Source: Patescibacteria group bacterium | GTDB lineage: Bacteria > Patescibacteriota > Minisyncoccia > Phycocordibacterales > UBA2100 | Direction: 5' to 3' | DNA: 32,330 nucleotides | NCBI GenBank assembly: GCA_015491135.1 | Contig: WFWK01000073.1 | Span: forward strand, 1 to 32,330 | Shown: positions 5,441 through 16,100 of the stretch, in pieces | Position numbering within the stretch: the stretch's first letter is position 1 | Layout of the letters: the number at the start of each line of letters is the position of its first letter | Notes under the pieces: model-generated | What the model saw: only the letters and a program-made list of their open reading frames with translations | Database searches by the model: none | What the model was told of the DNA's origin: nothing | Program-made: the position numbers and the translations under genes

Positions 5441-6347
5441 CACCCACATAGCACCTTTTTCCCCATGCCTTGTATTTTGTTTTAAAAATTTGTGAGTCTT
5501 GGGAACCATCTGGTCTTTTGATTGTATATATTACTTCCGTTTTCATGCCTCTTGCTGGTTTTTCGGTACACCACAATTTTCCCGCGCTCAAGCTATAGTC
5601 GGGAATATATACCGGTTTTGGCGGTTCTTTAATATCCGTTATTTTAATCGGAGTGGTGGTGGCTTCTCTTCCGTCCGGTATTCCCCAAATTTCAAAAGAC
5701 ACGGTTGAATTTGTGGTTTTACTTTTTACTACAATAGGGTTTCCGGTATCATTTAAAAACTTAAAATCAACCCACGGGCCGTAAACCGTAGCATCAAGAC
5801 CGGGACCATAATATGAGACAACATATCCGTGCCCTCTTCGTTCCAGTACCGGCAAGCCGGCATCTAAAACGGCTCTGAACAGAGTTGTTGAAACCTGACA
5901 CACCCCTCCTCCGGCTTCTTTTTTTGTTGAACCTGCAGATATTACGTACTCTTTTTTATATCCACTTTCCACAGAAACCTCCCCCAAATGCTCCAAAAAC
6001 GAATATACTTCACCCGGCTGTACTACCACATCACTAACCCTCTGCGCCCCAAGGGCTATGTTGTGGATTCTGTCTGCAGAACTTCCCCAAAAACTCGTTG
6101 TTGCCGAACCCAACAGAACCATTTTTGACAATTTAACTTGTTGGTTAAAAAAGGCCAGCTTTTCCAATTCTTTTTTATCGGAGGTTTTGACTTTTTCCGC
6201 ACCACTTAAAACAGTATTTTGAGTCTCCTGTCTTGCCTGCAAATCCTGATCCATCAACAAAGCAAAAACAAGCAGGGCAAATCCAGCTCCCAAAAAAATA
6301 GCCGAGATTGCGTACAAAATCGGTTTTTCGCGCAAAATTTTTTTCAT
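5427..6347 (-). CDS. VanW family cell-surface protein
   Basis: A 306-residue protein with an N-terminal membrane anchor (about 10-31) after a basic start (MKKILREK). The VanW domain covers about 95-220 and includes its signature AGGGVCQVSTTLFRAVLDAG. The C-terminal region (about 225-306) resembles the G5-like domain that often follows VanW. VanW proteins accompany some vancomycin-resistance clusters, but the domain is widespread and its activity is unsettled; a peptidoglycan-related role at the cell surface is inferred. No resistance genes lie nearby. Two cysteines (WCTEK and KRCYVG) in the C-terminal part might form a disulfide. Confidence 0.88.
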   Translation of the reverse strand: MKKILREKPILYAISAIFLGAGFALLVFALLMDQDLQARQETQNTVLSGAEKVKTSDKKELEKLAFFNQQVKLSKMVLLGSATTSFWGSSADRIHNIALGAQRVSDVVVQPGEVYSFLEHLGEVSVESGYKKEYVISAGSTKKEAGGGVCQVSTTLFRAVLDAGLPVLERRGHGYVVSYYGPGLDATVYGPWVDFKFLNDTGNPIVVKSKTTNSTVSFEIWGIPDGREATTTPIKITDIKEPPKPVYIPDYSLSAGKLWCTEKPARGMKTEVIYTIKRPDGSQDSQIFKTKYKAWGKRCYVGVKIN

Positions 6348-6393
6348 TTATAAAACAATATTATAATTTGCCCTGAAACACAAGTTGTCAAAA

Positions 6394-6422
6394 TTAGCAT
6401 TTTTCTTGTTTTTCATTATAAT
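6394..6422 (+). promoter_or_regulatory. Promoter of the surface-protein gene, leaderless
   Basis: TTAGCA (6394-6399), 17 nt, TATAAT (6417-6422), ending 7 nt before the ATG at 6430. Confidence 0.55.
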
Positions 6423-6429
6423 TTTTACA

Positions 6430-7329
6430 ATGATTAAAGTTTTGTCCGTATTGTTAACTCCGGCCTTAGTGTTTGCCACCGGTGCCGGTTTTGTGGATGG
6501 TATTTGGTTTTCAAAAGATGAAATTCTTGAAGGTGAAAGTGTCAGAGTATACGCAGTGGTGCAAAATCAAACCGCAAACAAACAAAATGGCGATGTTTAT
6601 TTCCTGGCTGACGGACTTAAAATTTCAACGGTAAAATTTACCATCCCGGCAGGGACCGTACAAACCGTATCCACAATTTACACACCCGAGAAACCCGGCA
6701 GTATAAAAATTTCAGCCGGCATTATCCCTTACAACCCTGCAGAATTTAAAGGTACTAAACTGCCCGCTACGGTTTTAAAAGTACTGGCAGACACTGACAG
6801 AGACAAAATTCCCGATGAAAAAGACCCTGATGATGACAACGACGGAATTCCTGATAAAACTGAAATTCTAAACGGCACAGACCCCAAAGTACCAAACACT
6901 TTAAACACAAAAATTACTAGCTCATCATCTTCAATTCCAAAATTTATCCCTAAAAACACCAAAGAAGCCCTGAAGCTAGCGAAGCAACTGACACAAACCG
7001 GAAAAGAACTTACTCTTAAAACATATCAAAAAATAGATCCTAAAATGCAAACCGCCGCTTTGTCCCTTAAACAAAAAGCGGAGAAATTAAAACAAGAAAA
7101 TGTGTCTCTCAATTCAAAAACGAAAAACGAAAACAGTGATACAAGTGAAAAAAATAACGAACCACTAAAGGAGAATTTGCTACAAAACCCAAAACTGAAA
7201 CAAGCGGCCGCTGTTGGGCTTTTGGCTTTGTCTTTTGCGCTTCAGCACTGGCTCTGGCATATTGCAATAGTGGGAGCGCTTATGATTATAAGAGCGCTGT
7301 ACAAAAACAAAAGAGAAGATTTTAAGTAG
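6430..7329 (+). CDS. Exported surface protein with Ig-like domain and thrombospondin type 3 repeats
   Basis: A 299-residue protein. Residues 1-19 form a signal peptide (MIKVLSVLLTPALVFATGA). Residues 20-118 look like a beta-sandwich of the CARDB/Ig type. Residues 121-152 hold two Asp-rich repeats (DTDRDKIPDEKD, DDDNDGIPD) of the calcium-binding thrombospondin type 3 kind. A Ser/Lys/Gln-rich linker follows, and a hydrophobic segment (about 266-290) with a basic end anchors the C-terminus. This is the design of a membrane-tethered surface adhesin or spacer; the ligand is unknown. ATG 6430 is preferred over the TTG 15 codons upstream because it fits the signal peptide and the promoter. Confidence 0.75.
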   Translation: MIKVLSVLLTPALVFATGAGFVDGIWFSKDEILEGESVRVYAVVQNQTANKQNGDVYFLADGLKISTVKFTIPAGTVQTVSTIYTPEKPGSIKISAGIIPYNPAEFKGTKLPATVLKVLADTDRDKIPDEKDPDDDNDGIPDKTEILNGTDPKVPNTLNTKITSSSSSIPKFIPKNTKEALKLAKQLTQTGKELTLKTYQKIDPKMQTAALSLKQKAEKLKQENVSLNSKTKNENSDTSEKNNEPLKENLLQNPKLKQAAAVGLLALSFALQHWLWHIAIVGALMIIRALYKNKREDFK

Positions 7330-8953
7330 AGTTTGCCTCCAACTCTTTTAGCTCTTTTTGCAATTGAGCAATCTCTGCCAACAGAGTCTCTTCATTTTCA
7401 GGAGAAACTCGCAATTGTTGAGCTTTTTGTAAAAGACTTTCTTTAATCTGCGAGATTTTCAATATTCTTATGTACTCGGCCAAATCATCTTGGGCTTGCT
7501 TTTTGTTGCTATAGCGTTCCTCCAGTAAAAGCCAATCCGTCTCTTTTATCTCAACATCACCCACTCCCGCAATCTCCTGCAGAAAACTTAGAGCCTCTTT
7601 ATCTTGTACCCAATCTGCCAACATCAACGCCTTCTTTAGCAGATCAAACTCATCAAAAGCGGGAGGTTTTTTGTTTTGCAAAATTACAGCTTCTTCTTGT
7701 GTTGCCTTTAAACTAAAAGTTTCTCTGACAGACTCCGGAGAGACAGACAACTTATCGGCTATCATGTTTATAAAATAATCCTGCTCAACTTTATCAAGAT
7801 ATTGTAAAAACTCGGGTATCTCTTTTGAGACCGACTTTAAAGCATCATAACCCTTACGACTTGAGAGTATATCACTCAACAAAAACTCTATTATCGGCAA
7901 AGCGTTTTTAACCGTTTTTTTAAATTCGCTCGCTCCTTTTTTTACTATAAGATCGGCCGGGTCATATCCTTCCGGCAAAGGAGCAACTTTAACTGTAAAC
8001 CCCGCTTTCAGCGCTTCTTTTGATGCTTTTTTGAGTGCTGAGACTCCGGCGCTGTCTCTGTCTAGCGCAAAAAGGATGTTGTCGGTTACCCTTTTTATTG
8101 TCTTGAGGTGAGATTGGGTAACGGCGGTTCCGGAAAATGCAATCGTGTTTGTAAACCCGGCTTGAAAAGCCAAAACCACATCCAACTGCCCCTCCACCAC
8201 CAAAGCAAAATTAAATTTTCTGATATTCATCTTGGCCAGAGAAAAGCCGAAAAGAGTATCAGATTTCACAAAAACATCGGTCTCGGGAGAGTTTATATAT
8301 TTGCCGGTCTTGCCATCATCATACTCGGGTAATACTCTCCCGCTGAAAGCTATTGTCTGCCCTGTTGCGCTGTAGATTGGAAACATAATACGCCCTCTGA
8401 ACCTGTCATAGATTTTCTCGGATTTAACAACCATTCCGCTTTTTATAATCTCATTCTCTTTAAAACCTAAGGAAAGCAAGTGTTTCAAAAGGGCATCCCA
8501 ACTGTTTGGAGCAAATCCGATTTCAAATTTGGCAACCATCTCTGAGGATACTCCTCGCTGTTTTAAATACTCAATAGCTTGTTTGTTTTTTGTCAGCTCT
8601 CTTTGGTAGAACTTTTTAGACTCTGAAAGAATTTCGTAAATTTTTTCATTTTTATCCGCTCTTTTAAAAGATTGGTTTTTAACCTCTACTCCCGCCTCTT
8701 GCGCCAACTGCAAAAGAGCTTCCTTGAAAGAAAGCCCTTCCATCTCTTGAAGAAAAGTGAAAATATCTCCACTTTTGCCACAACCAAAACAATGAAAAAT
8801 CTGTCTCTCCGGAGAGACCATAAAACTGGGAGTTTTCTCAGAATGAAATGGGCACAAGGCTTTTAAATTTTTGCCTGCCGGCTTTAGATTTACATACTTG
8901 GAAACCAAATCTTCAATTGAAATTTTACTCTTTATTTCAGATATCGCGTCCAT
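7322..8953 (-). CDS. dnaG: DNA primase DnaG
   Basis: Synthesises RNA primers for DNA replication. The N-terminal CHC2-type zinc domain has CPFH (C34, H37) and CFGC (C55, C58). The RNA polymerase core follows, with a TOPRIM domain near the middle (VVEGQLDVVLA, then the acidic ALDRDSAG). The C-terminal helicase-binding region is Glu/Lys/Gln-rich and poorly conserved, as in other bacteria. The length is 543 residues. The ATG at 8953 matches the family start (MDAISEIKSKISIEDLVSKY) and lies 6 nt after a -10 box. The 3' end overlaps the converging surface-protein gene by 8 nt. Confidence 0.95.
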   Translation of the reverse strand: MDAISEIKSKISIEDLVSKYVNLKPAGKNLKALCPFHSEKTPSFMVSPERQIFHCFGCGKSGDIFTFLQEMEGLSFKEALLQLAQEAGVEVKNQSFKRADKNEKIYEILSESKKFYQRELTKNKQAIEYLKQRGVSSEMVAKFEIGFAPNSWDALLKHLLSLGFKENEIIKSGMVVKSEKIYDRFRGRIMFPIYSATGQTIAFSGRVLPEYDDGKTGKYINSPETDVFVKSDTLFGFSLAKMNIRKFNFALVVEGQLDVVLAFQAGFTNTIAFSGTAVTQSHLKTIKRVTDNILFALDRDSAGVSALKKASKEALKAGFTVKVAPLPEGYDPADLIVKKGASEFKKTVKNALPIIEFLLSDILSSRKGYDALKSVSKEIPEFLQYLDKVEQDYFINMIADKLSVSPESVRETFSLKATQEEAVILQNKKPPAFDEFDLLKKALMLADWVQDKEALSFLQEIAGVGDVEIKETDWLLLEERYSNKKQAQDDLAEYIRILKISQIKESLLQKAQQLRVSPENEETLLAEIAQLQKELKELEANST

Positions 8954-8959
8954 TTTTAA

Positions 8960-8988
8960 ATTGTAAATCAAAACAATACTTAAAACAA
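8960..8988 (-). promoter_or_regulatory. Promoter of dnaG, leaderless
   Basis: TTGTTT (8983-8988), 17 nt, TACAAT (8960-8965), ending 6 nt before the ATG at 8953. Confidence 0.5.
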
Positions 8989-9062
8989 ACATCGTTGCGG
9001 TTCAAAGACAAACACCAGCAAAAAGCGCCACCCGGTCCGACAATCACATCAAGCAGTGGCAC

Positions 9063-9091
9063 TTTACTCCTCGCAAAAAACGTGCTAGTAA
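9063..9091 (+). promoter_or_regulatory. Candidate promoter of the small basic protein gene
   Basis: TTTACT (9063-9068), 17 nt, TAGTAA (9086-9091). The leader of roughly 35 nt carries GGAGG at 9121-9125. Confidence 0.4.
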
Positions 9092-9133
9092 GTAAGCAGA
9101 TGAGATGTAAAAAAGCAAGCGGAGGATTCTGTA

Positions 9134-9394
9134 ATGACCTCTCTTTTGTCCATCAAGAAACTGGCCGATCGCGCCACATCATACATGCGCACCGGTCAGG
9201 CAACCTCCTATCCATCCGCTGCGCGCAAGGCGATTCACGCGGAGGGTATCACTTACGAGCCAGATGTCAAACGGCTCGTCAAAGAGGTGTGCGCAGAGCT
9301 TGGCAGACGCGGTGCTCAAGCAAAAAAACGCAAACAATCCAAAAAAACCAAGCCAGCCCACAACCCTAAACAGCTCCTTCTTCCACTTAAATGA
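9134..9394 (+). CDS. Hypothetical small basic protein
   Basis: An 86-residue protein not assigned to a family. Residues 1-60 look helical, with YPSAARKAIHAEGITYEPDVKRLVKEVCAELGRRG split by short turns. Residues 61-80 are Lys-rich (AQAKKRKQSKKTKPAH) and suit nucleic-acid binding. A strong Shine-Dalgarno GGAGG sits 8 nt before the ATG, unlike the mostly leaderless neighbours, and the gene is richer in G+C. It has its own terminator, with the stop codon in the stem. It appears to be a single-gene accessory transcript. Confidence 0.65.
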   Translation: MTSLLSIKKLADRATSYMRTGQATSYPSAARKAIHAEGITYEPDVKRLVKEVCAELGRRGAQAKKRKQSKKTKPAHNPKQLLLPLK

Positions 9395-9417
9395 CCACCC
9401 TTACGGGTGGTCATTTT
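9392..9417 (+). terminator. Terminator of the small basic protein gene
   Basis: A 9-bp stem TGACCACCC/GGGTGGTCA (9392-9400 with 9405-9413) followed by TTTT. Confidence 0.85.
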
Positions 9418-9425
9418 AATGTTAA

Positions 9426-9455
9426 AAACAAAAGCCCCTTGCGGGGCTTTTGTTT
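9426..9455. terminator. Bidirectional terminator downstream of rpoC
   Basis: A 13-bp stem (9426-9438 with 9443-9455) with A-rich and T-rich flanks, so it can act on both strands. It ends at the rpoC stop codon. Confidence 0.85.
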
Positions 9456-12400
9456 ACTCTTTACTCATTTCGTTTACCTGCTTGTGTAGATCTTCTATAA
9501 GCTTTTCTTTCTTACTTCCTTTAAATCCTGTTCCCGCCGGAATTATGCGTCCTACAATGACGTTTTCACTTAATCCGCGCAAATGATCAACTGCTCCGCG
9601 AATAGCAGACTCGGTAAGTTTTCTGGTTGTGCTTTGGAATGAAGCGGCGGAAAGCCAACTGTCACGAGTGAGTGCGGTTTCGGTAATACCGGTTACAAGC
9701 TCTTTTGCCTTTGCGGGTTCTCCCCCTTCAAGTTTTACCCTTTCATTTTCTTTCTCAAGCACTTGCGCTTCAACTACCTGTCCAACGGTAAATCTTGTAT
9801 CTCCCCTTGAGACAATTTTCCTTCTTGAGAACATTTGACGAACAACAACCTCAAGGTGTTTCCTGGCAATAGAGACACCTTGCAGCTCATAAATCTTTGT
9901 AACTTCGCTTATTATGTACTCTTGAGTTGCTTCTTTGCCGGCATAGACAAACAACTCTTGCAAATCAGCAGATCCGTCTGTCAAAAACTGCCCCTTAACC
10001 ACCGCTTGGCCTTTTTTCACGATAACACGCCTTACAGGTGAGATTTTGTACTCCAGTTCACGCTTTTTGGCGTTTTTAGAAGACCCCTCAGGTATGATAG
10101 TCAGCAGAGTCCCCTCTTCTGTCTCTTGTATCTCTCCTACAACTCCGTCTATTCTGGCAATGACTGCGGGGGTTTTCGGAGTTCTGTTGTCAAATATTTC
10201 CTCAACACGAGGCAAACCTTGAGTCACGTCTCCTCCAACCTTTGCCGCACCACCGGCGTGTTTCGTATTCATAGTAAGCTGAGTTCCCGGCTCACCTATG
10301 GCTTGCGCGGCAACCGTACCAACAGCTTCACCCACGTCTATAAGTTCGTTTGTGGTAAGGTCCATTCCGTAACACTTCTGACACAAACCGTAAGAAGTCT
10401 TACATGTCATAGGAGAGTAAACCGCAACCTCTTCAACCTTTTTAGCTTCTATCTCTTGCGCCTCTTTTGAGGTTATCATGTTACCCTTTTTAACTATCAC
10501 CTCACCATCTGCAGAGACAACATCTTTTGCGGCAATTCTACCCTTTGCGTTTTTGCCCAGGTTAACTTCCATCCCTAAATCATTTGTTCGCTTCAGAGTT
10601 GTAAATGAAGTTGTGCCACAATCACTCTCCGTGATAACGACTTCTTGAGCAACGTTGAAAAGCCTTCTGGTTAGATATCCGGCTTGAGCCGTCTTAAGAG
10701 CGGTGTCGGCCAAACCTTTTCTGGAACCGTGAGTTGTAATAAAGTATTCAGTTGGCGTCATACCTTCTTTGTAGGAAGTGATAACCGGTGTCTCAATAAT
10801 GTCTCCTTTAGGGTTTTGGATCAAACCTTTCATACCAATCATCTGGGTCAGCTGACCAACAGAACCCCTTGCTCCGGAGACTATCATATCACTTACCGAA
10901 CCGTTAGGATCAACTGCATCGGCAACGAGAGATTCTATCTCAACCTTGGCTTCTTGCCACAGCTCAATTACCATTCTGCGTTTTTCCTCAAGTGAGATCA
11001 AACCTTCGTTGTACTGTTCATTAAGTTCTGAGACGGCTTTCTGAGTTCTCTCTATTATTTCTTTTTTCTTCTCAGGTATTTTAAGGTCGGTAATCGCCCA
11101 GGTTATACCGGCTACGGTTGAATACTTAAATCCAAAAGCTTTTATTCTGTCCAAAATATCAGGCAAAGCATCCAATCCGTATTTCTCTATCAACTCGTCA
11201 ACTATTTTTGCCATCTTTTTCCTGTCAACAACTTCGTTTATGAAAGGAAAATCATTTGGCAAAACGGAGTTAAACAAAAGCCTACCTACCGTGGTTTCAA
11301 AAAGTTGTCCTTCAAAACGAGCGTATTTCTCATGCTCTCCGGGTAGAACTTTAATTTTGGCTCTAAAGTCCACTACACCGTAGTCATATGCACCTATAGC
11401 TGCGTTTGTTGACTCAAATACACGCCCTTCTCCTTTTGCTCCTTCTATCTCTTTGGTCATCCAGTAGATTCCCAAAATCATGTCTTGACGAGCGTTGGTT
11501 GTAACCTCTCCGCTTCCGGGTTTTAAGATGTTCTTGCGACTTGTCATTATCTCCCTCGCTTCAAGTTGAGCTTCATCGGAAATAGGTACATGAACGGCCA
11601 TCATGTCTCCGTCAAAGTCGGCGTTGTAAGCTTCACAAACAAGCGGGTGAATTTGAATAGCATTACCCTCAATCAAAACTGGCCTAAACGCTTGGATACT
11701 TTGTCTGTGCAAAGTTGGCGCACGGTTTAGAAGAACATATTTGTCTTTGATAACTTCTTCCAAAATTGCCCACACTTCCGGAATTCCTTCTTCTATCAAC
11801 CTGTTTGCTCCTCTTATGTTGAACGCCAATTCTCTTTGCAAAAGTCCGGCTATAACAAACGGCCTGAAAAGCTCAAGCGCCATATGCTTGGGCAAACCAC
11901 ACTGGTCAAGTTGCAAATCCGGACCGATAACAATCACACTGCGGGCCGAGTAATCAACACGCTTACCAAGCAAGTTTTGACGGAAATATCCTTGTTTACC
12001 TTTCAGATAATCCGCCAAAGATTTCAATGGTCTTTTGCGCTGTCCTCCTATTGAGAATGCCGTATTTCCCCTGCGGATAGAGTTGTCAAGCAGAGCATCA
12101 ACGGCTTCTTGCAATATTCTTTTCTCGTTTCTCAAAATAACATCCGGGGCGTGAATTGCTTGAAGTTTCTTAAGACGATTGTTTCTGTTTATGACGCGTC
12201 TGTAAAGGTCGTTAATATCGGATGAGGCATGTCTTCCTCCTTCAAGCGCAACCATCGGACGCAAAGCCGGCGGTATAACCGGAAGTTGAGTCAAAAACAT
12301 CCACTCCGGTTTAATTCCCGCTTCTATCATTTGATCAACCAAAGCGATGCGTTTTTGCAATTTGTCTTTCTCGGCGGTGGAAGCTTTTTGATATGCTTTG

Positions 12401-13119
12401 TGCAAAGCCTCGCTTAGTTTGTGCAAATCTATATTTTGGAAAATTTCATACAAAGCCTCCGCTCCCACCTTGGCCTCAAACATTGAACCGTACTTCAAAG
12501 AGAATTTGTGATATTGATTCTCATCCAAAACTGCATGAACTTTTATACTCTCTATCTCTTTTTTCGCTTCTTGAGCCAACTCTTTGAGTTTCTCTTTGGT
12601 TTTTTCATCTTTCGCTTCGGAGACCTTGGCTTTAAACTCGCTTTCCAAATCTTTCAAAAGCTCAGCTCGCGCATTGTCATCAACCGAGGTTACAATGTAA
12701 CCGGCAAAGTAGACAACCTTTTCAACTGCAGCTGCTGACATTCCCAAAAGCAGAGCTATTCTTGAAGGAATACCGCGCAAAAACCAAATATGAGCAACCG
12801 GAGATGCAAGTGTGATGTGCCCCATTCTCTCACGTCTTACAACACTGCGAGTTACCTCAACCCCACATTTTTCACAAACAATACCTTTAAACCTTATTCC
12901 GCGGTACTTACCACAGTAACACTCAAAATCTCTCTCGGGACCAAATATTTTCTCGTCAAACAAACCGTTTTTCTCCGGTCTTTGAGTTCTGTAGTTGATT
13001 GTCTCCGGCTTTATAACTTCACCGTGACTCCAACTTAAAATGTCCTCCGGTGAAGCCAACGCTATTTTGACAGCGTCAAAATCTGCAGGAAGCGAGTCTT
13101 TGTTTTTACGATTTGCCAT
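9454..13119 (-). CDS. rpoC: DNA-directed RNA polymerase subunit beta'
   Basis: The catalytic clamp subunit of RNA polymerase, 1221 residues. Near the N-terminus is the zinc-binding CYCG...CEKC (C67, C69, C82, C85). The active-site motif NADFDGD, whose three aspartates bind the catalytic Mg2+, lies near residue 490. The later part contains a second cysteine cluster (CGTTSF, CKTSYGLCQKCYG), the trigger-loop/bridge-helix region and the C-terminal IIPAGTG motif. Large lineage-specific insertions are missing, as expected for a compact genome. The start lies 5 nt after the rpoB stop, so the two are one operon. Confidence 0.98.
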   Translation of the reverse strand: MANRKNKDSLPADFDAVKIALASPEDILSWSHGEVIKPETINYRTQRPEKNGLFDEKIFGPERDFECYCGKYRGIRFKGIVCEKCGVEVTRSVVRRERMGHITLASPVAHIWFLRGIPSRIALLLGMSAAAVEKVVYFAGYIVTSVDDNARAELLKDLESEFKAKVSEAKDEKTKEKLKELAQEAKKEIESIKVHAVLDENQYHKFSLKYGSMFEAKVGAEALYEIFQNIDLHKLSEALHKAYQKASTAEKDKLQKRIALVDQMIEAGIKPEWMFLTQLPVIPPALRPMVALEGGRHASSDINDLYRRVINRNNRLKKLQAIHAPDVILRNEKRILQEAVDALLDNSIRRGNTAFSIGGQRKRPLKSLADYLKGKQGYFRQNLLGKRVDYSARSVIVIGPDLQLDQCGLPKHMALELFRPFVIAGLLQRELAFNIRGANRLIEEGIPEVWAILEEVIKDKYVLLNRAPTLHRQSIQAFRPVLIEGNAIQIHPLVCEAYNADFDGDMMAVHVPISDEAQLEAREIMTSRKNILKPGSGEVTTNARQDMILGIYWMTKEIEGAKGEGRVFESTNAAIGAYDYGVVDFRAKIKVLPGEHEKYARFEGQLFETTVGRLLFNSVLPNDFPFINEVVDRKKMAKIVDELIEKYGLDALPDILDRIKAFGFKYSTVAGITWAITDLKIPEKKKEIIERTQKAVSELNEQYNEGLISLEEKRRMVIELWQEAKVEIESLVADAVDPNGSVSDMIVSGARGSVGQLTQMIGMKGLIQNPKGDIIETPVITSYKEGMTPTEYFITTHGSRKGLADTALKTAQAGYLTRRLFNVAQEVVITESDCGTTSFTTLKRTNDLGMEVNLGKNAKGRIAAKDVVSADGEVIVKKGNMITSKEAQEIEAKKVEEVAVYSPMTCKTSYGLCQKCYGMDLTTNELIDVGEAVGTVAAQAIGEPGTQLTMNTKHAGGAAKVGGDVTQGLPRVEEIFDNRTPKTPAVIARIDGVVGEIQETEEGTLLTIIPEGSSKNAKKRELEYKISPVRRVIVKKGQAVVKGQFLTDGSADLQELFVYAGKEATQEYIISEVTKIYELQGVSIARKHLEVVVRQMFSRRKIVSRGDTRFTVGQVVEAQVLEKENERVKLEGGEPAKAKELVTGITETALTRDSWLSAASFQSTTRKLTESAIRGAVDHLRGLSENVIVGRIIPAGTGFKGSKKEKLIEDLHKQVNEMSKE

Positions 13120-13124
13120 ATTGT

Positions 13125-16100
13125 TTAGTTATTTGCTGATAATCTTTTTAAATCTTTCTCTTTGATAAGTTGCACGTTTAAAGCGAGACCTCTCAGGTGC
13201 CTTACCAGCACGTTAAATGTTGCGGGTGTATTTATCTGAGTTATGCGGTCACCGCGGATAATAGCATCAAACGCCGCGCTACGTCCCAAAACATCGTCTG
13301 ATTTTATGGTTAGTGTCTCACGCAAAGCGTAAGCGGCACCGTAACCCAAGAATGCCCAGACTTCCATCTCTCCCACTCTTTGACCTCCGTTTTGGGCCTT
13401 TCCACCCAACGGTTGCTGAGTTGTAATTGAGTAAGGTCCGATTGAGCGCATGTGAATTTTATCTTCAACCATGTGATGCAACTTCAATATGTACATATTT
13501 CCAATTGCAATAGGTTGGTCAAATTTCTCTCCTGTTCGCCCGTCAAACAAATCCGCTTTACCTGACCTATCAAAACCTGCCTTTTCCAATTCATCAAAAA
13601 TCTCTTCCTCAGTTGTTCCTGAGAACGGAGGAACTATAGCTTGATATCCGAGCATCTCAGCGGCAAGTCCCAGATGCATTTCAAGAATTTGCCCCAAGTT
13701 CATACGTGAAGGAACACCAAGAGGGGTTAATATAATGTCTACAGGATCTCCATCTTTTGTAAACGGCATATCCTCCTCCGGCAATATTTTGGATATAACA
13801 CCTTTGTTTCCGTGACGACCGGCGAGCTTGTCTCCGACAGAAAGATTTCTAAGTTGAGCCACTTCAACATGAATTCTTTTTATAATTCCGGATTCAAGCT
13901 GATCACCGTTTTCTCTTGAAAATACGCGAACTCTTACCACGCGACCCTTTTTACCTGCAGGCATTCTAAGTGAAGTGTCTTTTACATCCTTGGCCTTATC
14001 ACCAAAGATTGAGCGCAAAAGACGCTCCTCGGGAGTAAGTTGTGTTTCTCCTTTGGGTGTAACTTTACCAACCAAAATATCTCCCGGTCCAACCTCGGCA
14101 CCTATTCTGATAATTCCGTCTTCATCCAAGTTGCGCAATTTTGCCTCACTTACATTTGGAATGTCATGAGTTGTAACCTCGGGTCCAAGCTTTGAATCTC
14201 TCACGTAGCAGACAAACTCTTCCATGTGAATTGAAGTAAACTTGGAACGCTTTACAAGCCTTTCGGAAACAATAATAGCGTCCTCATAGTTGGCACCAGA
14301 CCAAGACATAAACGCTACACGCACATTTTGTCCCAAAGCAACCTGACCCTTATCAGACGATGAAGTGTCAGCCAAAACATCGCCAACTTTTACTTTATCT
14401 CCAACATTTACCACGGCTCTATGGTGGAAAACGGACATATTGTTTGTGCGAGCAAAGTTTACAAGTTTGTAATCATGCTCTTTTCCTTGTTTATCCTTGA
14501 TAGTTATTCTGCGAGCATCAACGTAGGAAACTTCTCCCGAGTGTTCAGCTATAACAAGTCTTCCGGAGTCTCTTGCCGCTTCTTCTTCTATTCCGGTTGC
14601 AACCAGCGGAGCCTCCGGAATAATACATGGAGTTGCCTGCTTCTGCATGTTTGAACCCATAAGCGCGCGGTTTGCGTCATCGTGCTCCAAAAACGGTATC
14701 ATTGTGGTTGCAACAGAGAACGCTTGTCTTGTATCAACTTCTATCAAATCAACTTCTTTGGCAGAGACAAACATGGGCTCTCCTTTGTATCTAACTTCCA
14801 CAACATCCTCTACTATCTTGCCGTTTTTGTCAGTTTGTGTAGCCGCGTGAGTTATTTTGTATTTCTCTTCCTCGTGTGCGTTAAGGTAGACTATTTCATC
14901 TGTTACTTTACCGTTTTTTACTTTCGCGTAAGGGGTTTCAATCAAACCAAATTCATTAACGCGCGCATGTACGGTCAAACGTAAAATCAAACCAATGTTT
15001 TGACCTTCGGGAGTTTGAATAGGACAGAGCCTTCCGTAGTGACTTGGGTGTACATCACGCACCTCAAAACCCGCTCTTTCACGAGTCAAACCTCCCGGAC
15101 CCAAAGCCGAAAGAGTTCTCAGGTGCTCAAGCTCACCTAAAATATTGTTTTGATCCATAAATTGAGAAAGCTGATTGGTTGAGAAAAACTCAAGAATGGA
15201 AGCTGCAAATGGTCTCGGGTTCAACAATTGAACCGGTAGTGTTGTATCCGGGTCAATTGTAGACATCCTGTCTTGAATGTTTCTTTTCATCCTTGACATT
15301 CCGACCCTCATTTGTTGTTTGAGCATCTCACCGACATAGCGAACTCTTCTGAAGCCAAGATGGTCAATATCGTCAGGTTGCGCTTCTTTTGAAGTTGAAA
15401 GCTCAACCAGATAAGAGATAATTTGGATCAAATCTTCAATTGAAAGTGTTGTGTTCTGTAGCGCTTTCTCATCTGTAGAAAGAGAGAATCTTTTGTTAAA
15501 GTGATAACGTCCCACTTTTGAAAGGTCGTATCTTTCTTCCGTAAACAAATTATCTACAAACTCCTTGGCATTCTCCGGGGTTGCCAAGTCCCCATCACGC
15601 AAGCGACGGTAAATCTCCAAATATGCATCTTTTACGTCTTTTGCATGATCAACTTCAAGTGTGCGTTTTATGAACTTAAGCTCCTCTTCTTTTTTAAACG
15701 CCTTTAAAATTGATTTTTCATCTTCCAGCCCGAAAACTTTCAAAAGATAAGTTACTGGGAATTTTCTTTTTCTGTCTATACTTACGTATATTGCTCCGTC
15801 CGGGTCGGTATCTATTTCAACCCACACTCCGCGAGATGGAATTATCTTTGCCGTGTAGTATTCTTTTCCTTTTAATGTATTACTTAAGAAAAACACACCG
15901 TAAGAACGCGCAAGTTGCGGAACTATAACTCTCTCCACTCCGTTTATAATAAAAGTTCCGTGCTTGGTCATGTACGGAAACTCCGCAAGAGATATTTCTT
16001 GTGTCTTTTTCTCTCCGGTTATTTTGTTGTGCAAAGTAGCTTGGACAGAAAGAGGAATACTGTATGTAAGCTTCTTGTATTTTGCGTAATGCTCATCAAA

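Noticed and set aside
5427..6347. Vancomycin resistance
   Set aside because: VanW alone does not confer it, and no vanHAX, vanRS or similar genes are nearby.
8848..9369. Plus-strand 173-residue frame spanning the dnaG start and the small basic gene
   Set aside because: It overlaps two better supported genes in other frames and lacks a start signal; the frame at 9134 has GGAGG and a terminator.
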